Positions 35,239 to 44,857 of a DNA stretch of 59,956 nucleotides are shown here, in pieces. This stretch comes from Verrucomicrobiota bacterium (lineage in GTDB: Bacteria > Verrucomicrobiota > Verrucomicrobiia > Limisphaerales > SIBE01): the NCBI GenBank assembly GCA_016871515.1, contig VHDE01000020.1, positions 1-59,956 of the forward strand. The letters are read 5' to 3'. The notes under the pieces are model-generated. The model was not told the origin of the DNA and did not search any database. It saw only the letters and a list, made by a program, of their open reading frames with translations. The stretch's first letter is position 1; each line of letters begins with the position of its first letter. The position numbers and the translations under genes were made by a program.

Positions 35239-35979
35239 CTATCCCCCACCCAAGTAAGCGCTCTTCACTTGTGGATTTTCTCGGAGCGCAGCGGAGTTGT
35301 CTTTCAGCGAAATGGCGCCGGTCTCCAAAACGTAGCCGAAATGGGAAATCTCTAAGGCCAGATTTGCGTTCTGTTCGACAAGCAAGATCGTGATGCCGTG
35401 CTGCCGGTTAATCTCGACGATTTTCTCGAAGATGGTCTTGACCAGCAATGGAGCGATTCCGAGCGACGGTTCGTCCAGCATCAGGAACTGCGGCTGGCCC
35501 ATCAGCGCGCGGCCGATGGCCAGCATTTGCTGTTCGCCCCCGGAAAGCGTGCCTGCAACCTGCGCTGATCTTTCTTTCAACCGGGGGAACGTGCTGAAAA
35601 CAAGGTCCATCTCACGATGGATGGCGGCGCGGTCGCGTTGGAGATAAGCGCCCATTTTGAGATTCTCGAGCACGGTCAAATTGGCAAAGATCATCCGGCC
35701 TTCAGGAACATGGCAGAGACCGCGCTGGACAATTCGATGCGGCGGGAACTGCGTAATCTCTTCGTTCTGATAGATAATCTTCCCGCGCTTGTCCTTGAGC
35801 AATCCGGAAATGGCCCTAAGAATCGTTGTTTTCCCCGCGCCATTTGTCCCGATGAGCGTGACAATTTGCCCGCTTCGGATTTGCAAGGAGACGTCGTGAA
35901 TGGCGGTGATGACGCCGTAATTCACCGAAAGATCTTTGACTTCGAAGATCACGGGCGGTTCTGGATGCGGAGGCTGCAT
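35239..35979 (-). CDS. livF: Branched-chain amino-acid ABC transporter ATPase LivF
   Basis: 246 residues. Walker A GTNGAGKTT, signature LSGGEQQM, Walker B FLMLDEPSLGIAP and H-loop LLVEQNA are the LivF pattern. It pairs with LivG on the cytoplasmic face of LivH/LivM. Last gene of livK-livH-livM-livG-livF, separated from livG by a 452-bp repeat-filled spacer. The set may import branched-chain amino acids, urea or short amides; the substrate is not determined by the ATPase. Confidence 0.9.
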   Translation of the reverse strand: MQPPHPEPPVIFEVKDLSVNYGVITAIHDVSLQIRSGQIVTLIGTNGAGKTTILRAISGLLKDKRGKIIYQNEEITQFPPHRIVQRGLCHVPEGRMIFANLTVLENLKMGAYLQRDRAAIHREMDLVFSTFPRLKERSAQVAGTLSGGEQQMLAIGRALMGQPQFLMLDEPSLGIAPLLVKTIFEKIVEINRQHGITILLVEQNANLALEISHFGYVLETGAISLKDNSAALRENPQVKSAYLGGG

Positions 35980-36051
35980 TTAGGTGTGAGTGCCGGAGGC
36001 ATCGTCGGATCGGGCAGATCCTTTCCCGGCACGGATGGCTTTTCCCGTAAC

Positions 36052-36273
36052 GCAGAGTTTCACTCTGCCGCGGCGCAGCCAATCAGGCGCTCTTCGGCGG
36101 CGGAAGAATGCAGTAGCTGACAGTTGCGGCGCCCCTCTCCCTAACCCTCTCCCCATCCGATGGGGCGAGGGAATCGAGCTTTTGCGGTGGGCGATGCCTG
36201 ATGAACGAACGTGCCCAGCGCCCTGGTCTTTTCCCTCTCCCCATCGGATGGGGAGAGGGTTAGGGAGAGGGGC
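36052..36273. repeat. Repeat block in the livG-livF spacer, left part
   Basis: The 452-bp spacer 35980-36431 has no gene. It holds a GCAGAGTTTCACTCTGC hairpin (36052-36068) and two oppositely oriented CCCTCTCCCTAACCCT-type elements (36131-36171 and 36233-36273) that can pair with each other across about 61 bp and also fold locally on CCCCATCCGATGGGG. Confidence 0.85.
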
Positions 36274-36352
36274 AACATTCACCTTGCTACATGGAAGAAG
36301 CGCCTTCTGCGGAGCTTCCGCGAGATCGGACGCGCTGGAGCGGTCGAGACCG

Positions 36353-36395
36353 GCGCCGACTGCAAGTCGGCGATACGGCAGAGTGAAACTCTGCG
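36353..36395. repeat. Repeat block in the livG-livF spacer, right part
   Basis: Two adjacent hairpins: GCGCCGACTGCAAGTCGGCG (36353-36372) and GCAGAGTGAAACTCTGCG (36378-36395). Same modular pair as in 8995-9034 and 37274-37317. Confidence 0.85.
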
Positions 36396-36431
36396 CTCCA
36401 CGCCGCAGCACGTTGAAAGCAACTTGAGCAG

Positions 36432-37250
36432 TCATTGCTTAGCGGATGGCTTGGCCTCGCGATGGTCTTCGCCAAGGTACGCTTCGATGACTTTACGGTC
36501 GCTGCGCACTTGCTCGGGCGTTCCTTCGGCTATCTTAATTCCGTAATCCAGCACCGTGATCCGTTCGCAGATTCCCATGACGACTTGCATATCGTGTTCC
36601 ACCAGGAGAACCGAAATCCGATACTTATCCTTGATGAACTGAATCAGCTTCATCAACTCGACCTTTTCGGTTGGGTTCATTCCCGCCGCCGGTTCATCAA
36701 GCAGCAGAAGTTTCGGTCGTGTGGCTAGCGCGCGCACGATTTCGAGCCGGCGTTGGCTGCCGTAGGGCAAGCTTTTCGCCATCGCATTGCGGAAGCGTCC
36801 GAGATTAAAGAGATCCAGCATTTCCATCACTTGCTCCTCGACGCTCTTCTCTTCGGCATGGAAAGAACGCCCACGCCAAAGCGCATGCGAAAGGCCGCTG
36901 GCTACGTGAAGATGAAACGCGGCGCGGACGTTGTCATATACCGTCATCGATGGAAAAAGCCGGATATTCTGGAAGGTTCGAGCAATTCCTTTGGTCGCGA
37001 TGATGTTTGGCCTGAGACCGATGATCGATTGGTGTCCAAAAGAAATCGCTCCTTCGGTGGGCTGATACACACCGGTGATAATATTGAACACCGTCGTTTT
37101 TCCCGCGCCATTCGGCCCGATTAACCCAATCAAGTCGTTGGCGCCAACTTGCAGATTCAAATCGGACACAGCCGTCAACCCCCCAAATCGCATCGTGCAT
37201 CGAGCCACATCGAGCAACGGATCAGACGAATTGGGTGCGGGAAGCGTCAT
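36432..37250 (-). CDS. livG: Branched-chain amino-acid ABC transporter ATPase LivG
   Basis: 272 residues. Walker A GPNGAGKTT, the LivG-type signature LPYGSQRRLEI, Walker B LLLLDEPAAGMNP and H-loop VLLVEHDM, plus the LivG insertion GIARTFQNIRLFPSMTVYDNV. Works with LivF. The gene is flanked on both sides by spacers of 216 and 452 bp packed with hairpin repeats, yet order and strand show it belongs to the liv operon. Confidence 0.92.
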   Translation of the reverse strand: MTLPAPNSSDPLLDVARCTMRFGGLTAVSDLNLQVGANDLIGLIGPNGAGKTTVFNIITGVYQPTEGAISFGHQSIIGLRPNIIATKGIARTFQNIRLFPSMTVYDNVRAAFHLHVASGLSHALWRGRSFHAEEKSVEEQVMEMLDLFNLGRFRNAMAKSLPYGSQRRLEIVRALATRPKLLLLDEPAAGMNPTEKVELMKLIQFIKDKYRISVLLVEHDMQVVMGICERITVLDYGIKIAEGTPEQVRSDRKVIEAYLGEDHREAKPSAKQ

Positions 37251-37273
37251 GGATCTAGTCGGCCGTCCTGTTC

Positions 37274-37407
37274 GTAGCGCAGAGTTTCACTCTGCTGTAT
37301 CGCCGGCTTGCAGCCGGCAGGGCGTCCGATCTTCCGAGGGTTTCCGATCTTGCGGGAGCGCTGCAGATTGAAAATCTGCGATACAGCGGAGTGAAACTCA
37401 GCGCTAC
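37274..37407. repeat. Long inverted repeat in the livM-livG spacer
   Basis: 37274-37303 (GTAGCGCAGAGTTTCACTCT...) and 37378-37407 are inverted near-copies of each other; each also folds on itself, and the left one is followed by a CCGGCTTGCAGCCGG hairpin. Multi-stem family shared with 8902, 36353 and 59695. Confidence 0.87.
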
Positions 37408-37466
37408 TGCTAACCGTCTCGCTTCGGGGGAGGTTTAACATGCTCAAAGTTACTAATGAGGGAAAA

Positions 37467-38471
37467 TCAAGTTCGCGCAGCGCGGCGCAGTGTGAATAAT
37501 CCCTGCGGCCGGGTCAGCATCAGCACGATGATCAACAATGAATAAAAGATCATGATGTAATCCTTCAAGACCAGCGTGAACTTAACCTGTGATCCGGCCA
37601 CCAGAAAATCAACGGCGATCGGCGGCGCTTCTCGCAAAAGCGCCGGCAAGAGACTTAACAGCACAGCCGCAATAATGACTCCCACGGTATTTCCCATGCC
37701 GCCCAGAATAACCATGACCACGATCTCAATCGATTTGACGAAATTGAACCCATCCGGACTTATGAACTGAACCTGATGCGCATACAATCCGCCAGCGATA
37801 CCCGCGAAAAACGCGCCCACGACGAATGCGATCACTTTGTATCTTGTCGTATTGATGCCAATCGCCTCGGCGGCAATCTCGTCATCGTGCACAGCGACGA
37901 ATCCGCGGCCGAGCGTAGAGTGGACCATTGTTGTCACGACATAAATCGTCAACCCCGCTAACGCAAACGTCCAAAAGAAGTTTGTGTAAGGCGGAACAGT
38001 AAAACCCCGCGCACCTCCCACCGCATCCATATTCTGTAGAATGACACGAATGATTTCGCCAAAGCCAAGCGTTACGATGGCCAAGTAATCACCTTTCAAC
38101 CGCAGTGATGGCACCCCAACAGCCAACCCGGCCGCCGCTGCCAGAATCCCACCCACTGCAAGCGCAATCACGAAAAGCACCGACGCACTCACCGGATTAT
38201 TGGCGCCGCCCACGAGTGTAACCAGACGCGGGCCAAGAATGACCGTAAACCACGCTGCGGTGTAGGCGCCAACCGCCATGAACCCAGCGTGACCCAAAGA
38301 AAACTGTCCGGCATAGCCATTCACCAGATTCAAGCTCACCGCCAGAATGATATTGATCCCGATGCCAATGACGATGTGCAGAAAGTATGGGCTCAGGTGA
38401 GGCGCACTCAGCGAAATCAGCGCGCTGACGATCGCGGCGATGAGCAGAAAAAATTTCGGCCCTGGCTTCAT
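37467..38471 (-). CDS. livM: Branched-chain amino-acid ABC transporter permease LivM
   Basis: 334 residues from ATG 38471, which shares one base with the livH stop (TGATG); the longer frame to 38573 lies inside livH. Multiple membrane segments begin with FFLLIAAIVSALISLSAP. Family landmarks: NLVNGYAGQFSLGHAGFMAVGAY, LRLKGDYLAIVTLGFGEI and DFLVAGSQVK. Forms the channel with LivH. Confidence 0.92.
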   Translation of the reverse strand: MKPGPKFFLLIAAIVSALISLSAPHLSPYFLHIVIGIGINIILAVSLNLVNGYAGQFSLGHAGFMAVGAYTAAWFTVILGPRLVTLVGGANNPVSASVLFVIALAVGGILAAAAGLAVGVPSLRLKGDYLAIVTLGFGEIIRVILQNMDAVGGARGFTVPPYTNFFWTFALAGLTIYVVTTMVHSTLGRGFVAVHDDEIAAEAIGINTTRYKVIAFVVGAFFAGIAGGLYAHQVQFISPDGFNFVKSIEIVVMVILGGMGNTVGVIIAAVLLSLLPALLREAPPIAVDFLVAGSQVKFTLVLKDYIMIFYSLLIIVLMLTRPQGLFTLRRAART

Positions 38472-39373
38472 CAGACTTTTTCGGTCTGGCTTGTCCCGAG
38501 GAGACCAGACGGCTTGAACAAAAGAATCAAAATCAAAATGGCAAACGCAATCGCGTCGCGATAGGTGGACCACCGCGTGCCCGAGACGAAGGTTTCGATA
38601 ATGCCAATCGTGAGACCGCCAAGCGCGGCGCCGGGTATATTTCCAATCCCTCCCAGCACGGCCGCGACAAATGCTTTCAAGCCCGGCAAGACACCCATCA
38701 ACGGATCGATGGAAGGATAATTCTGGGCATACAAGATTCCGCCGGCCGCCGCCAGTGCCGAGCCCAATCCGAACGTGAACGAGATAACGACATCGATGTT
38801 GATTCCCATCAGTGCCGCGGCGTGATGGTTGAACGAGACCGCGCGCATGGCAGTGCCAATCTTCGTGTTGAAAACGATGAAACGCAGTCCGATCAGCAAC
38901 ACGACCGTCAGGACGAACACGATCAATTGATTGCTGCTAAAGACCAATCCGCCAAACAACGGAATATTCTGGCTGGGCAATAGCTTGAACGATTTCGGGT
39001 CCGCCCCAAATAGCCGCTGGCCGGCATATTCGAGAAACAAAGAAACACCAATCGCGGTAATCAGGACCGTGAGTTTGGAGCGATCGCGCAGCGGCCGGTA
39101 AGCCAGTCTTTCAATGATAATTCCTAGAGCGGCACAAACAGCCATTGCGAGCGCCAGCACGCATAGCCCTGCAACGATTGGCCAGTTGGGAAACATCTGA
39201 AGCACCTTCGGGCCGCTGTAGTAGCCGACAAAAGCGCCCACCATGAAAACATCGCTATGCGCAAAATTGATGAACCTCAACACGCCATAAACCATCGTAT
39301 AGCCCAGCGCGATCAAGGCATAGATAGCGCCGAGCGAAAGCCCGTTGATCAGTTGCTGCAGGAATTCCGTCAT
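38471..39373 (-). CDS. livH: Branched-chain amino-acid ABC transporter permease LivH
   Basis: 300 residues, eight or so membrane segments. The N-terminus LQQLINGLSLGAIYALIALG and MVYGVLRFINFAHSDVFM are highly characteristic of LivH, as are RAVSFNHHAAALMGIN and GLKAFVAAVLGGIGNIPGA. Coupled to livM by stop/start overlap; 76 bp after the binding-protein gene. Confidence 0.93.
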   Translation of the reverse strand: MTEFLQQLINGLSLGAIYALIALGYTMVYGVLRFINFAHSDVFMVGAFVGYYSGPKVLQMFPNWPIVAGLCVLALAMAVCAALGIIIERLAYRPLRDRSKLTVLITAIGVSLFLEYAGQRLFGADPKSFKLLPSQNIPLFGGLVFSSNQLIVFVLTVVLLIGLRFIVFNTKIGTAMRAVSFNHHAAALMGINIDVVISFTFGLGSALAAAGGILYAQNYPSIDPLMGVLPGLKAFVAAVLGGIGNIPGAALGGLTIGIIETFVSGTRWSTYRDAIAFAILILILLFKPSGLLGTSQTEKV

Positions 39374-39449
39374 GGCCCGCCGCCGCTCTAACCGGAACGC
39401 GGACAGCCTTGTCTGCGCACCGATGGCCTCGCTTCATCGCCTTCGAGGT

Positions 39450-40643
39450 TCAAAGCGACAGAGTCTCCACGTATTTGAATTTGCCGTCCTTGATCGTCAC
39501 CATGACCGCGGGTTTGCTGGCGTTGCGCTCGGCGTCGATCATCGTGCGTCCGGTGACGCCATGAAAATCTTTCGTGGCCGCGAGCGCGTCCCGGATTTTA
39601 GGGCCTTCCGTCGAGCCAGCCCGTTTGATGGCGTCAGCCAGAACCATGGCTGAATCGTATCCGAGAGCGGCCATGGCATCCGGAGTTTCTTTGTAACGCT
39701 CTTGATATTTCTTCACAAAGTTCTGCACGACGGGCGACTGATCCTCGGGCGAGTAATGAGTCGAATAGTATGTGCCTTCGACCGCAGCGCCGCCGATCTC
39801 AATCAACTTCGGCGATTCCCAGCCATCGCCGCCGAACAATGGCACATTGATTCCCAACTGCCGCGCTTGCCGGGCGATCAACCCGGCCTCGGTGTAATAG
39901 CCCGGGACAAAGATCGCTTGAGGATCAGCTGCTTTGGTCGCGGTCAGCACGGCATTAAAGTCCTTGTCACCGCCGCTGTACTTTTGTTCTGCCACCACGG
40001 CGCCTCCATCCTGGACAAAACGTTGCCTGAAAAACTCCGCCAACCCGACGCTATATGGCTGCCGCACATCGGTCAAAATGGCGACACGCGTGGCTTTGAG
40101 CGTCTCTTTGGCAAATCGGGCCAGGACCGCGCCTTGGAACGAGTCCAAGAAACAGATGCGGAAAATGTATTCGCCACGCTTGGTAACTTCGGGATTCGTG
40201 GACGAAGGAGAAATCATCGGAACCTTGTTCTGCTGACAAATCGGCGCGGCTTCGAGCGATCGCCCGGAAGCGACCTCGCCAAGAACAGCCGCGACCTTAT
40301 CCCGCGAAATTAGTTTGAGAACGATCGCGGCTGATTCGCCTGCTTTGGATTGGTTGTCTTCGTAAAGCAATTTGATCTGCTTGCCTAGGACGCCGCCAGC
40401 CGCGTTGATTTCATCGATGGCCAGCGCCGTTCCGTTATGGGAAGACTGGCCAAAAGTCGCTTCGGTTCCGGTTAGTGAAGCGTATTCTCCGACCTTGATG
40501 ACATTATCCGTTGCAACACCTGCGCCGCCAGCCCCGCCAGCAGAAGGATCAGGCGACTGCGGTTTGTTGCAACCGGTCAGGAGGCCAGCCACAGCCAGGA
40601 TTAGCAGGGCGCGTGAGGTCCAAAAGTTCCAGCGTTCTTTCAT
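39450..40643 (-). CDS. ABC substrate-binding lipoprotein, LivK-like
   Basis: 397 residues from ATG 40643, chosen because it gives a lipoprotein signal (ALLILAVAGLLTGCNK); the frame is open to 40745. Type I periplasmic binding-protein fold: VIKVGEYASLTGTEATFGQSSHNG, AINEINAAGGVLGKQI, VAAVLGEVASGRSLEAAP and MISPSSTNPEVT. First gene of the liv operon and therefore its specificity component. Ligand could be a branched-chain amino acid, amide or urea; not decidable from motifs alone. Confidence 0.88.
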   Translation of the reverse strand: MKERWNFWTSRALLILAVAGLLTGCNKPQSPDPSAGGAGGAGVATDNVIKVGEYASLTGTEATFGQSSHNGTALAIDEINAAGGVLGKQIKLLYEDNQSKAGESAAIVLKLISRDKVAAVLGEVASGRSLEAAPICQQNKVPMISPSSTNPEVTKRGEYIFRICFLDSFQGAVLARFAKETLKATRVAILTDVRQPYSVGLAEFFRQRFVQDGGAVVAEQKYSGGDKDFNAVLTATKAADPQAIFVPGYYTEAGLIARQARQLGINVPLFGGDGWESPKLIEIGGAAVEGTYYSTHYSPEDQSPVVQNFVKKYQERYKETPDAMAALGYDSAMVLADAIKRAGSTEGPKIRDALAATKDFHGVTGRTMIDAERNASKPAVMVTIKDGKFKYVETLSL

Positions 40644-40950
40644 AAATGTGGTTCTGGTTGTGCTGCGCGTTATTCCTGATTCGCATGATTTGATTCGATT
40701 TTCACAAGGTCCCGAAAACGTAAGGAATAATCCGGTGACTTTCAACCATCAAAGGCAGACGAGGCAGACGACTGAGCAACAGCCGGCAGGCGAAGGCATT
40801 CGTCGAGGGAAACGCCCGGAACTGAGCCACGAGACAAAATCATGAAGGACAAAATCATCAAAAAATCATGAATCGTTGTCGGGTTGAAGTTTTTGGCTTT
40901 TGTGCTTGAATCATTGTCGATCCGGCCGTGTTACATAACCGTCTTAATCC
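40644..40950. other. Divergent intergenic region, no gene seen
   Basis: 307 bp between the divergent livK-like and second PSD1 genes. It should hold both promoters, but I see no convincing operator, riboswitch or ORF. Short AATCATGA/AAATCATCA runs near 40841-40872 look like local sequence repetition. Confidence 0.5.
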
Positions 40951-43539
40951 ATGACGACGAATTGGCTGCCTGTCCGGGCTTTGTTTCTGGTAGCGCTCTG
41001 CCTAGCCAGCGCGGCAGTTGTTCTCGGCCAACAGAGTCCCGAGCCTGTCCGGGCGGAAATCTTCGAGCACCTGCCAGTCGGCGATGAACTCGAATTGACC
41101 AATGCCTTGCCGGCCGAGCCTTTCACCGAACGAGCGTTTGGATTCATTCGGTTCCCAGCCAAATATTCGACAAACGGTCATGCGCTGGACCGGTCCACTC
41201 TGTTTGTCCTGCGCGCGTCTCTGCGCCACGCTCTGGCGCCGGGAGATTACGAGTTTCGGCTGCGAGCCAAAGGTGCGGCTCGGTTTCTGATTGATGGAAA
41301 ACTGCTGCTGACAACGAAACCACAAAAGCCAAACTCTTCGGGCAACGATCCTGTGCCGCCGCCGGTCGAGCGGCGCAATTCGCCGGTTCGGCCGGCGCCA
41401 TATTCGCATCAAGAAACGATCGCGACCATTCACCTCGATGGCGAGAAACACGAATTCACTCTCGCAGCACTTATCGGCGGAAAAGGTTTGGCGCCGTCGC
41501 CAGGCGAACTTTCGGTGAGCTTCGGGCGGGCAGGAGAAGTTCCTCAGCTGCTTGGCGCGGGAACGCCGGTTTTGCTTACAGACGAAAGCTGGGATGCCTA
41601 CGCTGCCGAACAAGTAGAACGGCGCCGAGCGGAGGACATAACGCGACGCCGAGCAGCCAGCGCCAATGTCACCAAGCAGTGGGACGAATACCATCGCCGA
41701 GTGCGCGAGCAAATGAAACCGTGGCACGCGCCTGAACCACCGAAGGTCAAGCCGGGCCAATCGATTCTCAACGCGATTGACCACTTTATCATGGCGCGAC
41801 TGGAGGAGGCACAAGTCGAACCGACAGCTTTGACTGCGGACTTGGAGTTTTTTCGCCGGCTTTCGCTAGATACGGCCGGCACAATGCCATCCTCCGAGGA
41901 AGTGCGCGCTTTTCTGAAAGATGAACCGAACCAGCGACGCTTAAAAGCCATCGACTATTTTCTGAACCAACCAGGATGGGCCGATCATTGGGTGAGCTAT
42001 TGGCAGGATGTGCTCGCCGAAAACCCGGGCATTCTGAAGCCGGACCTGAACAACTCCGGACCCTTCCGTTGGTGGTTGCACCAATCATTCGCCGACAATA
42101 TTCCATTCGACCGTTTTGTCGCTGAGCTTGTGCAAATGGAAGGGAGTGTTTTTCAAGGAGCGCCGGCGGCGTTCAAACTCGCCACCTTGAACGACGCTCC
42201 GATGGCTGCGAAGGCGGATATTTTGTCTCAAGCTTTCCTCGCCGAGAAACTTTCTTGCGCTCGGTGTCACGACGCGCCGGATCATCCGCGCAAACAGAAA
42301 GACACGTTCAGCTTTGCCGCGATGCTCGAAGGTAAACCGGTCAAGCTTCCGAATTCGAGCACGGTTCCTTTTGTGGAAGGCTTTCGCAAACCGCGTGTCG
42401 AAGTCAACCTGCGACCGGGTGAGGAAATTTCACCGCATTGGCCGTATGAAGAATTGACCCGATCGTCCGAGCTGGCAGGCCTTATGCCGCTCAGCGCAAG
42501 CGTCCCCGCATCACGAACGCAAGTCGCGGCGATGATTGTTTCGCCCGCGAACGGGCGTTTCTCGAAAGTCGCGGTCAATCGTCTCTGGAAGCGTTATTTC
42601 GGCGCCGGCCTAATTGAGCCGGCGGGAGATTGGCATCTGGCGAAGCCGTCCCATCCTGAATTACTGGATTATCTCGCATGGGAGTTTGTCGAGAGCGGGT
42701 ATGATCTTAAAGCCATCGCGCGCCTCATCTTTTCGTCGCACGCATATCAGCGGAAGCCTGTGCCGGCAGCTTTGGGAACAGCCGAACCGAAGGAACGGCT
42801 CTTCGCCGGCCCTGTGCGCCGTCGTCTTTCAGCCGAACAATTGGTCGATTCACTCTTTGCCGCGACTGGCAAAGCATTCGCCTGCGAAGAGCTTAATTTG
42901 AATCCGGCCGGCAACCGATCCCTGAGTGAATTTCTCAACTTGGGCACGCCGCGCCGGGCCTGGGAATTCACGGCCCTCATGAACGAGCGCGACCGGCCCG
43001 CGCTTGCCTTGCCGGTTGCTCAATCGATCGTCGATGTCTTGACCGCGTTTGGCTGGCGGCAATCGCGACAGAATCCGCTCACAACCCGTCAAGATGCGCC
43101 TTCCTCCATGCAAACGCTGATCCTGGCCAATGGAATTATGGGGACGCGCATTGCGCGACTGTCAGACGATAGCGCTTTTACAGCGTTGGCACTGGAGGAT
43201 CAGTCGCCCAAGGCTCTGGTGGACGAAACATTCTTGCGGCTTCTGGGCCGGTTTCCTTCCGAGATCGAAAGCCGAGTTGCGCAAGATTATCTGAAGCCGG
43301 CTTTTGCTGAACGCATCGCGAAGGATGCCAGGGCGCGCAAAGCCGCCCGCGCCGGCGACAAGAGAGTATCATGGGCCAATCACTTGAGCGCCGAAGCGAC
43401 AGTCATCCGAATGGAAGAGGAGCGTCGCTTGCGGATGGGCGATGAACCAACCGAGAAACTGAGCGCCGCCTTTCGAGAACGGTACGAAGATTTGCTCTGG
43501 TCTCTCATCAACACGCCCGAGTTTATTCTGATCCCTTGA
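40951..43539 (+). CDS. PSD1 protein (DUF1549 + DUF1553), no N-terminal cytochrome domain
   Basis: 862 residues with a signal peptide (ALFLVALCLASAAVVLG). Residues about 40-195 form a PA14-like region (FRLRAKGAARFLIDGKLLLT). DUF1549 starts near residue 270 (AIDHFIMARLEEA, RRLSLDTAGTMPS) and includes one c-type-heme-like CARCH at 436-440. DUF1553 spans about 525-840 (VNRLWKRYFGAGLIEPAGDW). In contrast to the copy at 9388 it lacks PSCyt1 and LamG. It is followed after 7 bp by a DUF1501 gene, the standard partner. Function not established. Confidence 0.87.
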   Translation: MTTNWLPVRALFLVALCLASAAVVLGQQSPEPVRAEIFEHLPVGDELELTNALPAEPFTERAFGFIRFPAKYSTNGHALDRSTLFVLRASLRHALAPGDYEFRLRAKGAARFLIDGKLLLTTKPQKPNSSGNDPVPPPVERRNSPVRPAPYSHQETIATIHLDGEKHEFTLAALIGGKGLAPSPGELSVSFGRAGEVPQLLGAGTPVLLTDESWDAYAAEQVERRRAEDITRRRAASANVTKQWDEYHRRVREQMKPWHAPEPPKVKPGQSILNAIDHFIMARLEEAQVEPTALTADLEFFRRLSLDTAGTMPSSEEVRAFLKDEPNQRRLKAIDYFLNQPGWADHWVSYWQDVLAENPGILKPDLNNSGPFRWWLHQSFADNIPFDRFVAELVQMEGSVFQGAPAAFKLATLNDAPMAAKADILSQAFLAEKLSCARCHDAPDHPRKQKDTFSFAAMLEGKPVKLPNSSTVPFVEGFRKPRVEVNLRPGEEISPHWPYEELTRSSELAGLMPLSASVPASRTQVAAMIVSPANGRFSKVAVNRLWKRYFGAGLIEPAGDWHLAKPSHPELLDYLAWEFVESGYDLKAIARLIFSSHAYQRKPVPAALGTAEPKERLFAGPVRRRLSAEQLVDSLFAATGKAFACEELNLNPAGNRSLSEFLNLGTPRRAWEFTALMNERDRPALALPVAQSIVDVLTAFGWRQSRQNPLTTRQDAPSSMQTLILANGIMGTRIARLSDDSAFTALALEDQSPKALVDETFLRLLGRFPSEIESRVAQDYLKPAFAERIAKDARARKAARAGDKRVSWANHLSAEATVIRMEEERRLRMGDEPTEKLSAAFRERYEDLLWSLINTPEFILIP

Positions 43540-43546
43540 TGGAGCT

Positions 43547-44857
43547 ATGATGAACGATCCCCAATGGACACGACGTAATTTTATCCGAGCGACGGCGACG
43601 ACTGCCCTTGCCGTCGGTGCCGCTCAAGCGCTTTCCGCATCCGCGGCTGTGGTCCCAGGCCCAGAACGTTTCCGAGGCAAAGCGGACGCCTGCATTTTCA
43701 TCTGGCTGGGGGGCGGCGCCGCGCATGTCGACACCTTCGATCCGAAGATTCGAGGCGATGGCAAGAAGAGGCCAGGCTCGTACTACGATGCGATTGACAC
43801 AGCGATTCCCGGCGTTCAAGTTTGCGAACATCTCCGGCGCACGGCTCCGTTGCTCGACCGCTGTGTGTTGGTGCGATCGATCACGCATGAGATTTCCAAC
43901 GAGCATGGAGCCGCGACGAATCTCATGCACACCGGCCGCCGGCCCAGCGAAACGATTCTTTACCCTTCGATCGGTTCCATTGTTTCGCATCAACTCGGAG
44001 TTAAATCTGACGCCGTCCCGCCCTATGTGGTGATGGGTTACCCAAACATCGCGCGTGATCCAGGTTTTCTCGGCCCGAAGCATGGCTACATTTATCTGAC
44101 CCAGATCGAGACTGGCCCGAACGGATTGATCCGGCCACCGGACGTCGATGCGGATCGGCAGCGCCGCCGTGAAACGCTGCTAAATGCCTGGCAGACGGAG
44201 CAGCAACGCCGTCGTCCGCATGATCAAGACATCCAAAGCCAAACCGCGATCAGCGAGCAAGGTTTCCGAATGGCCGGCCCGCAATTCATGACCGTATTTG
44301 ACTTGAACAAAGAACCGTCGTCACTGCGAGAAAGGTACGGTGGCGAATTCGGGCAGCGCTGTCTGCTGGCTCGGCGTTTGGCGCAAGCGGGAGTTCGTTT
44401 CGTCGAGGTCTCGTTCAACCTGAATTTCCTTAATGGAACAGGCTGGGATACGCACAATGATGGCCAACTCAAGCAACATCTGTTGATTCAGGACCTCGAT
44501 CAAGCTCTCGCGGCGTTGTTGGTGGACCTCGAAAAGAACAAGCTCCTGGAAACGACGTTAGTGGTGGTCGCCACAGAATTTGGCCGGCCGCCCGAATTCG
44601 ACAGCGGCGGCGGACGCGGGCATCAATCGGTCGCTTTCAGTTGCATGCTCGCAGGCGGAGGTTTGCGGACCGCGCAAGTCATCGGCAGCACCGATGAACT
44701 GGGCAGGAAAGTCTTGGAACGGCCGGTCACAGTGCCAGACTTTCATGCGACAATTCATAGCGCGCTCGGAATCAATCCGCATAAGAATTTGTATGCCGAA
44801 GATCGGCCGGTGCCCATCACCGACCGCGGACGACCGATTACGGAGCTCTTCGCGTAG
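43547..44857 (+). CDS. DUF1501 protein, Tat-exported (partner of second PSD1)
   Basis: 436 residues. A twin-arginine signal (WTRRNFIRATATTALAVGAA) starts the protein. DUF1501 landmarks: CIFIWLGGGAAHVDTFDPK, SITHEISNEHGAATNLMHTG, LNGTGWDTHNDGQLKQH and VVVATEFGRPPEFDSGGGRG. Shares fold and layout with the DUF1501 protein at 12900 but is clearly diverged. The 7-bp gap to the PSD1 gene indicates cotranslation. Confidence 0.87.
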   Translation: MMNDPQWTRRNFIRATATTALAVGAAQALSASAAVVPGPERFRGKADACIFIWLGGGAAHVDTFDPKIRGDGKKRPGSYYDAIDTAIPGVQVCEHLRRTAPLLDRCVLVRSITHEISNEHGAATNLMHTGRRPSETILYPSIGSIVSHQLGVKSDAVPPYVVMGYPNIARDPGFLGPKHGYIYLTQIETGPNGLIRPPDVDADRQRRRETLLNAWQTEQQRRRPHDQDIQSQTAISEQGFRMAGPQFMTVFDLNKEPSSLRERYGGEFGQRCLLARRLAQAGVRFVEVSFNLNFLNGTGWDTHNDGQLKQHLLIQDLDQALAALLVDLEKNKLLETTLVVVATEFGRPPEFDSGGGRGHQSVAFSCMLAGGGLRTAQVIGSTDELGRKVLERPVTVPDFHATIHSALGINPHKNLYAEDRPVPITDRGRPITELFA

